Origin: Candidatus Omnitrophota bacterium
GTDB lineage: Bacteria > Omnitrophota > Gorgyraeia > Gorgyraeales > Gorgyraeaceae
Length of the DNA: 21,784 nucleotides
Reading direction: 5' to 3'
Assembly (NCBI GenBank): GCA_018817035.1
Contig: JAHIUV010000075.1
Coordinates: 1 to 21,784, forward strand
Part shown: positions 15,821 through 21,784 of the stretch, piece after piece
Numbering within the stretch: the first letter of the stretch is position 1
How the letters are laid out: each line of letters begins with the position of its first letter
Made by a program: the position numbers and the translations under genes
The notes under the pieces: model-generated
What the model was told of the DNA's origin: nothing
Databases searched by the model: none
Seen by the model: only the letters and a program-made list of their open reading frames with translations

Positions 15821-16074
15821 CGTGGTTGGAGATCCTTATATTTCTCCTGAAGTATCTTTTCTTTGATCTGCCGCAGTAAAAAACCTTTTTCCTGTAAATT
15901 ATGTATTGTATTCATACGGCATTTGACCATGTTGTGCTCAAAAAAACGCTTATTTCCCCTGCGTAAAGACACGTCAATCAGCCCCATATTTATATAATAG
16001 TTGACGCTTGCCTTGGAAAGGCCGAACAATTTAGAAACCTCATCGATCGTCAATATATTTTTTTCTATAGGCAT
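15817..16074 (-). CDS. Small MerR-type DNA-binding regulator, first gene of the pilus operon
   Basis: This 85-residue protein is little more than a MerR-family winged helix-turn-helix (about 7-75). TIDEVSKLFGLSKASVNYY forms the HTH, RRGNKRFFE the wing, and NLQEKGFLLRQIKEKI the following helix. It lacks the coiled-coil and effector domains of ordinary MerR proteins. In this it resembles minimal members such as BldC, which bind tandem direct repeats head to tail. ATG 16074 is preferred over the in-frame ATG 16083 because AGGAGG directly abuts 16083 but lies 9 nt from 16074. Its domain closely resembles the output domain of the response regulator at 17598-18209. It probably controls its own operon through the repeats at 16119-16148. 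Whether it represses or activates cannot be told. Confidence 0.85.
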   Translation of the reverse strand: MPIEKNILTIDEVSKLFGLSKASVNYYINMGLIDVSLRRGNKRFFEHNMVKCRMNTIHNLQEKGFLLRQIKEKILQEKYKDLQPR

Positions 16075-16118
16075 ATTAATCATCCTCCTGCGAATAATAA
16101 AAGATACAACATTTAATC

Positions 16119-16148
16119 CTTGTTAGCACTTGTTAACACTTGTGATTA
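16119..16148. repeat. Three tandem 10-bp direct repeats, probable operator
   Basis: Three contiguous 10-bp units: CTTGTTAGCA (16119-16128), CTTGTTAACA (16129-16138) and CTTGTGATTA (16139-16148). The first two differ at one base; the third matches at 7 of 10. The 10-bp period puts all copies on one face of the helix. A short inverted pair TTAATC (16113-16118) and GATTAA (16144-16149) encloses the array. The array starts next to the predicted minus-strand -10 and covers the transcription start, the usual place for a repressor site. Confidence 0.65.
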
Positions 16149-16176
16149 AGTATAGCATATGTTGTTCTTTTTGCAA
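16149..16176 (-). promoter_or_regulatory. Sigma-70 promoter of the 12-gene pilus operon
   Basis: On the minus strand, TTGCAA (16171-16176), a 16-nt spacer and TATACT (16149-16154) with TG one base upstream (extended -10). The predicted start is near 16142, within the direct-repeat array, leaving a leader of about 68 nt that ends in AGGAGG. No other clear promoter was seen inside the operon, so this may drive over 12 kb. Confidence 0.6.
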
Positions 16177-16195
16177 GTATTTTTTTATATTATAG

Positions 16196-16224
16196 TTGAT
16201 TCAAATAAAATATTAGTATATACT
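16196..16224 (+). promoter_or_regulatory. Sigma-70 promoter of rpoN
   Basis: TTGATT (16196-16201), a 17-nt spacer and TATACT (16219-16224). The predicted start lies near 16231, only about 7 nt before ATG 16238. This fits the absence of any Shine-Dalgarno sequence and implies a nearly leaderless mRNA. It is back to back with the minus-strand promoter, with 19 bp between the two -35 boxes. Confidence 0.55.
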
Positions 16225-16237
16225 ATTAAAAATACCT

Positions 16238-17623
16238 ATGGCAATGGAATTAAAAATTACTCCAAGACCTTTTCAAAAACCTGCACTTAGGCTGACATTG
16301 ACCCCGAGCCTAAGACAGTCTCTCCATGTCCTCCAGATGCCTGTTGTCGAATTAAGAAACTTCCTGAAAGAAAAAATAGAGGAAAACCCCATTCTGGAAG
16401 AAGATGAAAAAATCCTGGAATTAGACCAGCTCCTGGAATCATACTTTAAAAACAATAATTACGACACGGACTGGGTCGGCATAAAAGAAGGAAAACTATT
16501 TCCTGATGAAAATCTTGCCGCTAAAAAACCCTCTCTTGAAGAACACCTCTTACATCAATTAAGAATGGTCAGGTTGACGGAAGAGGAATATAGGATCGGC
16601 GAATATCTTATTGAGTCCTTAGATGAAAACGGATATCTCAACATATCGCTGGAAGAAGCTGCTTTAAATTTAAATCTACCTTGTAAAGAAGTGGAAAAAT
16701 TATTCCTGGTCATTCAGGGATTTGATCCGCCCGGCGTGGGAGCAAGAAACCTCACCGAGTGCCTTTTAAGCCAGTTGGAATCAAAGGGGATAAAAAACTC
16801 CCTGGCGGCAAAGATCGTTGAGCGAGGACTTGATGACCTCGCGAAAAAAAGATATAAAGCCCTGCTGAAGAAATTTAAGGTATCGATCGACTCTGTCAAA
16901 GAAGCTGAAAAAGAAATATCCCGATTAGAACCTAAGCCGGGAAGGGCTTTCGTCTCTTCCGAAGCAACTGCTATCGTCCCTGATATAATATTAAAAGAAA
17001 CCGGAGCGGGATATAAGGTCGAACTTAATGAGGAAGAACTGCCAAAACTCGGCATCAAAAAAAATTACATTAAGATGTTCAAAGATAAAAACACCCCGGA
17101 GAATACAAAAAAATTCTTAAAAGAACACATGAATTCCGCCCTATGGATATTCAAAGCCGTAAATGAAAGGCGAAAGACAATGCGTAAAGTCATAAACTGC
17201 ATCTTTGACCTTCAGAAACAGGTCATAGAGAATGGGCCCGCGACCATGGTGCCTATGACACTGAAAGATATCGCCGGAATGACGGGACTGCATGCCTCTA
17301 CGGTCAGCAGGGCGGTAAAAGATAAATACGCGCAAACCCCATACGGGACCATCAGAATAAAAGATTTCTTCAGCAATGAGATAAAATCTGAAAACGGCGG
17401 ACATGTATCCGCGGAAAGCATTAAAAGGGAGATCAGGGAATTGGTAACCGGGCAAAACAGGGAACAGCCTCTTTCAGACTCCGGGATACTTGAGGTATTA
17501 AATAAAAAAGGTGTTACGCTTTCACGGCGCACGGTCGCGAAATACAGGAATCAATTAAATGTATTGCCTTCTTACTTAAGAAAAAACAGCCTTTCCTCTA
17601 CCTATCAAACCCACCACGAATAG
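16238..17623 (+). CDS. rpoN: RNA polymerase sigma-54 factor
   Basis: This 461-residue protein is complete sigma-54. It has the N-terminal activator-interacting region (about 15-60, LTLTPSLRQSLHVLQMPVVEL then IEENPILEE). The core-binding domain covers about 95-285 (HLLHQLRM, IGEYLIESLDENGYL, FDPPGVGARNLTECL). The DNA-binding region has a helix-turn-helix (about 340-362, DIAGMTGLHASTVSRAVKDKY) and the RpoN box SRRTVAKYR (429-437). It directs RNA polymerase to -24/-12 promoters and needs AAA+ activators; none is encoded in this window. ATG 16238 lacks a ribosome binding site; ATG 16244 is a possible alternative. It is the only plus-strand gene, divergent from the pilus operon and overlapping the response regulator tail to tail by 26 nt. 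Confidence 0.98.
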   Translation: MAMELKITPRPFQKPALRLTLTPSLRQSLHVLQMPVVELRNFLKEKIEENPILEEDEKILELDQLLESYFKNNNYDTDWVGIKEGKLFPDENLAAKKPSLEEHLLHQLRMVRLTEEEYRIGEYLIESLDENGYLNISLEEAALNLNLPCKEVEKLFLVIQGFDPPGVGARNLTECLLSQLESKGIKNSLAAKIVERGLDDLAKKRYKALLKKFKVSIDSVKEAEKEISRLEPKPGRAFVSSEATAIVPDIILKETGAGYKVELNEEELPKLGIKKNYIKMFKDKNTPENTKKFLKEHMNSALWIFKAVNERRKTMRKVINCIFDLQKQVIENGPATMVPMTLKDIAGMTGLHASTVSRAVKDKYAQTPYGTIRIKDFFSNEIKSENGGHVSAESIKREIRELVTGQNREQPLSDSGILEVLNKKGVTLSRRTVAKYRNQLNVLPSYLRKNSLSSTYQTHHE

Positions 17624-18209
17624 CCTTCAGGGAATAACCTTTTAGCCTTAAAGCATTGATCTCTTTTATCCTGGCCTCGATCTGGTCAGCGTCATAGTAT
17701 CTTTTGTTCCTTTTAGTCCCGGCAACGACGAACAGGCCGAGATTAGTGTAATAATTCACTGTCTGGTATGAAAGGCTGTATTTCTTAACGACCTCTTCCG
17801 CTGAAATCGTCATATTCAGGATATCTTTCTCCTTACCCTGGCCCTTTCCCTTGCGCAATAACGCCTCAAACACCTCTTTAGCTTTGCCTATATCGTATGG
17901 TTTTTCGAGATAGTCGTCCGCGTTCGAGCGCAATGCTTCTATCGCTACTTCCTTTGTGCTATGCCCTGTCATAAGTATTGTTTTCTGTCCGGGTTTTATA
18001 TTTTTTATCTTCCTTATTAATTCGGTTCCTGTCAATCCGGGCATCATCATATCCGCCACCACGAGATCGATATCATTGGGCCGCATAAAAATATCCAGCG
18101 CTTCTTCGCCATTAATGGCAGTTATCACCTCGTATTCGTCAAAACTAGCCGCAAAGCTTTCCCTCTGGTTTTTCTCGTCATCCACTAATAGGATCTTTTC
18201 TCCGGCCAT
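17598..18209 (-). CDS. Response regulator with MerR-type DNA-binding output domain
   Basis: This 203-residue protein has an intact receiver domain (about 3-120): acidic pair D10/D11, phosphoacceptor D53 in VVADMMMPGLTG, T81 and K103 in LEKPY. A Gly/Lys linker leads to a MerR-type winged HTH (about 132-200; SLSYQTVNYYTNLGLF, KRNKRYYD, LRLKGYSLKAI). MerR domains are rarely the output of two-component regulators; OmpR, NarL or NtrC types are usual. It shares VNYY-N-GL and NKR(F/Y)(F/Y) with the small regulator at 15817-16074. The start codon overlaps the kinase stop by 1 nt (TAATG), so the two form a matched pair. It has no sigma-54-interacting AAA+ domain despite lying beside rpoN. Its 3' end overlaps rpoN by 26 nt. 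Confidence 0.93.
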   Translation of the reverse strand: MAGEKILLVDDEKNQRESFAASFDEYEVITAINGEEALDIFMRPNDIDLVVADMMMPGLTGTELIRKIKNIKPGQKTILMTGHSTKEVAIEALRSNADDYLEKPYDIGKAKEVFEALLRKGKGQGKEKDILNMTISAEEVVKKYSLSYQTVNYYTNLGLFVVAGTKRNKRYYDADQIEARIKEINALRLKGYSLKAIRGGFDR

Positions 18210-20014
18210 TATACACCGCCTCTCACTGTTTTTATTTCTTCTGTCACCAGAGGCAGCCTTATTATGACAGTGGTTCCCGCGCCTGCCTCACTCTCCGCTG
18301 TTATATATCCGCCGTGCTGTTCTACTATCCTGCGGCTTATCGCAAGCCCTAGCCCCATTCCCCCTCTTCTGATGGAATGGAACGGTTCGAATATATATTT
18401 CAGCGCGTCTTTAGGTATGCCTACTCCGGTGTCTTTGATCCTGATCTCCATCTTTGAAACGCCGTCAAATTTGCCTATATTCATTAAACCCAATGAAACT
18501 ATCAATAAGCCTCCGCCGGGCATCGCGTTGACAGCGTTAATGAATAAATTAGTAAGGACCTGTTTCAATCGTTCACTGTCAGCGTTAATATAAATACCTG
18601 CCTGTTCCGGACAGCACCTGGCATTAATATTTTTTTCTACGAATCCTTCTTCCATGCCCTCTAATATATTTTTCACGAACTCAACTATATCGATCCGCTC
18701 CATGCTCAAGCCGGAACAAGATGAAAAATCTCCCATTTCTTTCAGTATATGTTCCAGGCGGCTGACCTCATCGGGCATCAGCCTGTTGAATTTGTCGACA
18801 AACTCCTTTTCCTTGTATCTGCGCGGAAAAAGCTGGACAAAAGACTTTATCGGGACCAGGGAATTCTTAAACTCATGGGCTATCCAGCTTACTGCTTCTC
18901 CGATGGCCGAAAGCCTTTCCCTGCTCTTTGCTTTCTTCAGCTTTTTAGTCATACTGTTATATGACCGGATCAATACGCCGATCTCATCGCATCTCCTTAT
19001 GTCGATCTCGTGGCCCAGATCGCCGCCCTCAGCCACATTCCTGATCCTGGATGCCATGATGTTTATCGGACGGACAAGGGCCCTGGAGATAAATACAGCC
19101 GCTATAATAGCTATCAATTCAGCCAGGATTACAATGATCCATGATTGGGTATTCATGACCCTTGAGAATGAATAAGCCTCATCCTTTGACTGCCTTAAAA
19201 CAAGGCCCCACCCTAATGACGCGACAGGCGCGTAGGAAGATATCCATGCTTTTCCTGAAGCATCCCGCAGTTCCGTTGACCTGCTGTTTCCTGCCAGGGC
19301 AGCCTGCACATCAATATTGTTACTAAAATTTTCATTCCTCAAAACTAACTTTTTATCCTGGTGGGCTATCAATATACCCTTATTGGAAACTAAAAATACC
19401 CTTCCGGTAGCCCCCAGCTTTATATTATCCACGGTCTTCCATATGCCTCTTAAATTAACGTCTGCCACCAATGCCCCTACTATTTTTCCAAGTTTTCTGA
19501 CAGGAACAGCCATGGTCAAATAAGGCGTGTGATTATCCAGCATCCTGACGCTGGACATATAATCCCTTCCTGACCCGGCATCATTTAACGCTTCCAAGCC
19601 GCGGCTTTTGCCTAACCATGCCCCGGGTTCTGAACCGGCCATTACCTCGCCGGATAAGTTCATCACGGCCACATTGATAAAAACAGGCTGGTTCAGGATC
19701 AGCTCCGAGATAAAAGTCTCTAACTTCCATGTCGCGGGATATATCAGCTCAAGCATTTCCGCGGTAGTCTTTAGTATATCCTCGGGCCCTTTAATAAACA
19801 GTTCTATTTCATTAGCCGCCCTTATGGCTATCTGTTTATGGTTGCGCAGGACAGAGCTCTTTACCGCCTCATGCGAAGTATTTATCAATAAGAACCCAAG
19901 CAAAGCAACAGGCACCGTTACCACGATAATAAGTATCGCGGCAAGCTGCATCCACAGTTTACTGTAAAATGACCTCAAAATAAATAATCTAAGGCGCCTT
20001 TTTATGCCGCGCAT
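18209..20014 (-). CDS. Cache-HAMP sensor histidine kinase
   Basis: This 601-residue membrane kinase has TM1 at about 22-44, a periplasmic double-Cache-like sensor (about 50-285, with GRVFLVSNKGILIAHQD) and TM2 at about 291-311. HAMP follows (about 312-362). The HisKA domain carries phosphoacceptor H380 in SWIAHEFKNSL, and the HATPase domain has an N box (QVLTNLFINAVNAM, 485-498), G1 DTGVGIP (528-534) and G2 GMGLGLA (552-558). All catalytic motifs are intact. Cache domains usually bind small extracellular ligands; the ligand here is unknown. It should phosphorylate the response regulator that begins within its stop codon. Start ATG 20014 has GGAG 8 bases upstream and overlaps the ABC exporter gene by 13 nt, tying the sensor to envelope lipid export. 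Confidence 0.95.
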   Translation of the reverse strand: MRGIKRRLRLFILRSFYSKLWMQLAAILIIVVTVPVALLGFLLINTSHEAVKSSVLRNHKQIAIRAANEIELFIKGPEDILKTTAEMLELIYPATWKLETFISELILNQPVFINVAVMNLSGEVMAGSEPGAWLGKSRGLEALNDAGSGRDYMSSVRMLDNHTPYLTMAVPVRKLGKIVGALVADVNLRGIWKTVDNIKLGATGRVFLVSNKGILIAHQDKKLVLRNENFSNNIDVQAALAGNSRSTELRDASGKAWISSYAPVASLGWGLVLRQSKDEAYSFSRVMNTQSWIIVILAELIAIIAAVFISRALVRPINIMASRIRNVAEGGDLGHEIDIRRCDEIGVLIRSYNSMTKKLKKAKSRERLSAIGEAVSWIAHEFKNSLVPIKSFVQLFPRRYKEKEFVDKFNRLMPDEVSRLEHILKEMGDFSSCSGLSMERIDIVEFVKNILEGMEEGFVEKNINARCCPEQAGIYINADSERLKQVLTNLFINAVNAMPGGGLLIVSLGLMNIGKFDGVSKMEIRIKDTGVGIPKDALKYIFEPFHSIRRGGMGLGLAISRRIVEQHGGYITAESEAGAGTTVIIRLPLVTEEIKTVRGGV

Positions 20015-21759
20015 TTATAGTTCTCCGCCCTCTGCTCTGTCCACATCCTCCAATACCTCCCCTTTATATCCAAAAGTTCCTCATGTTTTCCGCATTCAAC
20101 TATCCTGCCGCCTTCAAGGAACATTATCTTGTCAGCATAACCTATAGTAGAAAGCCTGTGGGCAATAATGAACGTTGTCCTGCCTGACATCAGGTTCCTG
20201 AACGCCTGTTCGATGATGAGGCGCTCTGTCTCCGAGTCCACGCTGGATGTTGCCTCATCCAGGATCAATATAGCCGGATCCCTTATTATCGCGCGGGCAA
20301 TAGATATCCTCTGCCTCTGTCCGTAAGATAATTTAATCCCGCGTTCGCCGGCCTGGGTATCATAGCCTTCGGGTAATTCGATAATAAACCGGTGCGCGTT
20401 CGCCGATTTGGCAACCCTGATGACCTCCTCCAAAGAAGCGTCCGGCTTACCATACATTATATTCTCCCTTATAGTGGCGCTAAATAAATAATCATCCTGA
20501 AGGACCATAGCGACCTTAGAGCGGTAAGAACTTAATTTTAAATCCTTAAGCCTGTGCCCGTCAATAAAAATCTCGCCCTCAGCGGGATCATAAAACCTCA
20601 GCAGCAGGTTTATGATAGTGGTCTTGCCCGCTCCGCTCTTGCCGACCAGCGCCGCTATCTCAGGCCGCTTTACCTCGAAATCTATCCCTGAAAGGACCTC
20701 ACGCTTATCATTATAACCAAAGGTTATCCCTGAAAATTTTACATTGCCTTCTATATTATCCAATGAAACCGCGCGAGGGGATTCTTTTATCTCCGGCTCC
20801 GTTTCCAGCACTTCGTTGATGCGATCCATGGAAGCGGCGGCTTCCTGGTAGTAATTATTGACGACCACTAATTTTACCACGGGAAAAAATAACATGCCCA
20901 GGTAAGAATAAAAAGCCATCAATGTCCCCATGGTTATCCTGCCTGAGATGACTGCCCTTGCCCCGAACCATATAAGCGTGACCAGGCCCATAGAACTCAT
21001 AAATTCAGACATTGCCCACAGGAATACCCCGAGCTTGTGGCCCTTTATCGAAATATTGAAGATCTCTTTCTGCTTAAGGTCAAACCTGTCAGCCTCATAT
21101 GCTTCCCTGTTGAGCCCCGCAACGATACGTATGCCGTTCAGCACTTCGCTTATCCTCGTGGTCAGTTCAGCGTATTTATCCCGTATCGCGCCGTGACGCT
21201 CTTTCAGCCTGGGCGTAAGTTTAAAAAAAGTTATCCCGAAAATAGGGAGGTATATAAGGGAAACGAGCGTAAGCCGCCAGTCCATAATAAAGAGGATCGC
21301 GAGTACGAAAAATATACTGAAAAAAGAATAGAGAAAATCTATTGCCCCGTCAAAGAGAAACTTTCTTATACTCTCGACATCCCCGATAAGCCCGGAGATG
21401 ATCTTGCCCGCCGGCGTATCCTCGACATACCTGACCGATAACCTGTGCAGGTGGATATATAGCTTCTGCCGCAGGTCACATACCACTTTTTCCCCTACGA
21501 ACGAGACTAAGTATTCCCGTATATATTCAAAATAAAGCCTTACGGCAAAAATAACGGCAAGCCCTGCTGTCAGCAGGTTGATCAGGCGCAGGTTCTTTTC
21601 GGCCAGCACATCATCTATAACGACCTTGATGACCCATGGGAATGCCAGGCTTGATAAATTGACCAGTAGTATAGAGGCAAGAGCGAAAAAGATCTTTTTC
21701 TTATACGGTTTAAGAAGGGATAAAAAATGTTTTATGCAGTTATTTTGCCATTTTATCAT
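20002..21759 (-). CDS. msbA: MsbA-like ABC exporter (lipid/LPS flippase family)
   Basis: This 585-residue half-transporter has an N-terminal six-helix membrane domain (about 20-305) and a C-terminal nucleotide-binding domain (about 335-575). Walker A is GKSGAGKT (373-380) and the Q-loop is Q421. The signature LSYGQ (477-481, Tyr in place of the usual Gly) is followed by Walker B ILILDE (497-502) and the H-loop H534. This is the plan of MsbA and related homodimeric lipid or drug exporters; flipping of lipid A-core across the inner membrane is the most likely role but not certain. ATG 21759 is chosen from the usual short N-terminal lead. The frame is open to the window edge, so a start further upstream cannot be excluded. 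There is no good Shine-Dalgarno sequence and the start overlaps the end of an upstream gene, suggesting coupling. Confidence 0.9.
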   Translation of the reverse strand: MIKWQNNCIKHFLSLLKPYKKKIFFALASILLVNLSSLAFPWVIKVVIDDVLAEKNLRLINLLTAGLAVIFAVRLYFEYIREYLVSFVGEKVVCDLRQKLYIHLHRLSVRYVEDTPAGKIISGLIGDVESIRKFLFDGAIDFLYSFFSIFFVLAILFIMDWRLTLVSLIYLPIFGITFFKLTPRLKERHGAIRDKYAELTTRISEVLNGIRIVAGLNREAYEADRFDLKQKEIFNISIKGHKLGVFLWAMSEFMSSMGLVTLIWFGARAVISGRITMGTLMAFYSYLGMLFFPVVKLVVVNNYYQEAAASMDRINEVLETEPEIKESPRAVSLDNIEGNVKFSGITFGYNDKREVLSGIDFEVKRPEIAALVGKSGAGKTTIINLLLRFYDPAEGEIFIDGHRLKDLKLSSYRSKVAMVLQDDYLFSATIRENIMYGKPDASLEEVIRVAKSANAHRFIIELPEGYDTQAGERGIKLSYGQRQRISIARAIIRDPAILILDEATSSVDSETERLIIEQAFRNLMSGRTTFIIAHRLSTIGYADKIMFLEGGRIVECGKHEELLDIKGRYWRMWTEQRAENYKCAA

Positions 21760-21784
21760 ATTCCAGTTTAAGCAGTTCAGGAAC
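21740..21784 (-). CDS. Last 14 codons of an upstream gene, 5' end beyond the window
   Basis: Read from the right edge on the minus strand, one frame gives VPELLKLEYDKMAK and then TAA at 21740-21742. It overlaps the start of the ABC exporter by 20 nt, like the other overlapping gene ends nearby. Too short to identify; it may be another envelope lipid gene of the same operon. Confidence 0.4.
   Translation of the reverse strand, partial: VPELLKLEYDKMAK

Noticed and set aside
16075..16083. Start of the MerR-like gene at ATG 16083
   Set aside because: AGGAGG directly touches this ATG, leaving no spacing; ATG 16074 has a usable 9-nt spacing.
16084..16237. Sigma-54 promoter (TGGCAC-N5-TTGC type) for the pilus operon
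   Set aside because: I looked on both strands of the divergent region and of the gaps at 608-716 and 3374-3498 and found no acceptable -24/-12 pair; sigma-70 type boxes fit better.
17141..17532. Minus-strand frames of about 105 codons inside rpoN
   Set aside because: rpoN is complete with HTH and RpoN box in the plus frame; these are shadows without family features.
18654..19175. 173-codon plus-strand reading frame
   Set aside because: Antisense to the kinase HisKA/HAMP coding region, with no recognisable motif and no ribosome site; likewise the frames at 14892-15395 and 8675-9151, antisense to pilM-pilN and pilB.

Overview
The window looks like a chromosomal segment of an uncultivated-type Gram-negative bacterium. 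An LpxL-type acyltransferase, an MsbA-like exporter and a secretin all point to an outer membrane with lipid A. The combination of an MSHA/type IV pilus-like assembly locus, many TPR proteins, sigma-54 and moderate GC recalls Omnitrophota (old OP3) or a neighbouring deep lineage. That placement is an impression from gene content, not a measured result. Almost every gene is on the minus strand; only rpoN is on the plus strand. Coding density is very high, most gaps are 1-35 nt, and there is no gene-free stretch longer than 300 bases. I saw no tRNA, rRNA, CRISPR array or insertion sequence.

Layout in the minus-strand transcription direction, from the right edge. (1) 21784-17598: the last codons of an unidentified gene, an MsbA-like ABC exporter, a Cache/HAMP sensor kinase and a response regulator whose output is a MerR-type DNA-binding domain. 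These genes overlap by 1 to 20 nt and probably form one operon. (2) 16238-17623, plus strand: rpoN (sigma-54), whose 3' end overlaps the response regulator by 26 nt. (3) 16075-16237: a compact divergent control region with a good promoter on each strand and a three-copy 10-bp direct repeat placed at the predicted start of the pilus operon. (4) 16074-3499: a 12-gene operon containing a small MerR-like regulator, a PilM-PilN fusion, PilO, a PilP/GspC/MshK-like protein, a secretin, a coiled-coil/TPR protein, an 87-residue membrane hairpin protein, a degenerate receiver, a PilB/GspE/MshE ATPase, an ExeA/MshM-like AAA ATPase, a PilC/MshG platform protein and a zinc-ribbon/TPR membrane protein. The gene set matches the MSHA biogenesis core (MshI-J-K-L-N-E-M-G), but no pilin, prepilin peptidase or PilT is present. 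(5) 3428-717: a separately promoted pair, a PilZ protein fused to a NucS-like nuclease-fold domain, and a CHASE2 membrane protein with a degenerate SpoIIE/PP2C phosphatase domain. (6) 646-1: a lipid A acyltransferase that runs off the left edge.

How the parts may work together (inference). The 12-gene operon builds an envelope-spanning pilus or secretion machine: inner-membrane platform, PilMNOP alignment complex, secretin and motor. Its first gene encodes a MerR-like protein that probably controls the operon through the direct repeats. The nearby two-component regulator carries a DNA-binding domain of the same type and may act on the same site. Several signalling domains here have lost catalytic or phosphoacceptor residues (the receiver, the PP2C domain and the nuclease-fold domain). 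This suggests that they bind or scaffold instead of catalysing.
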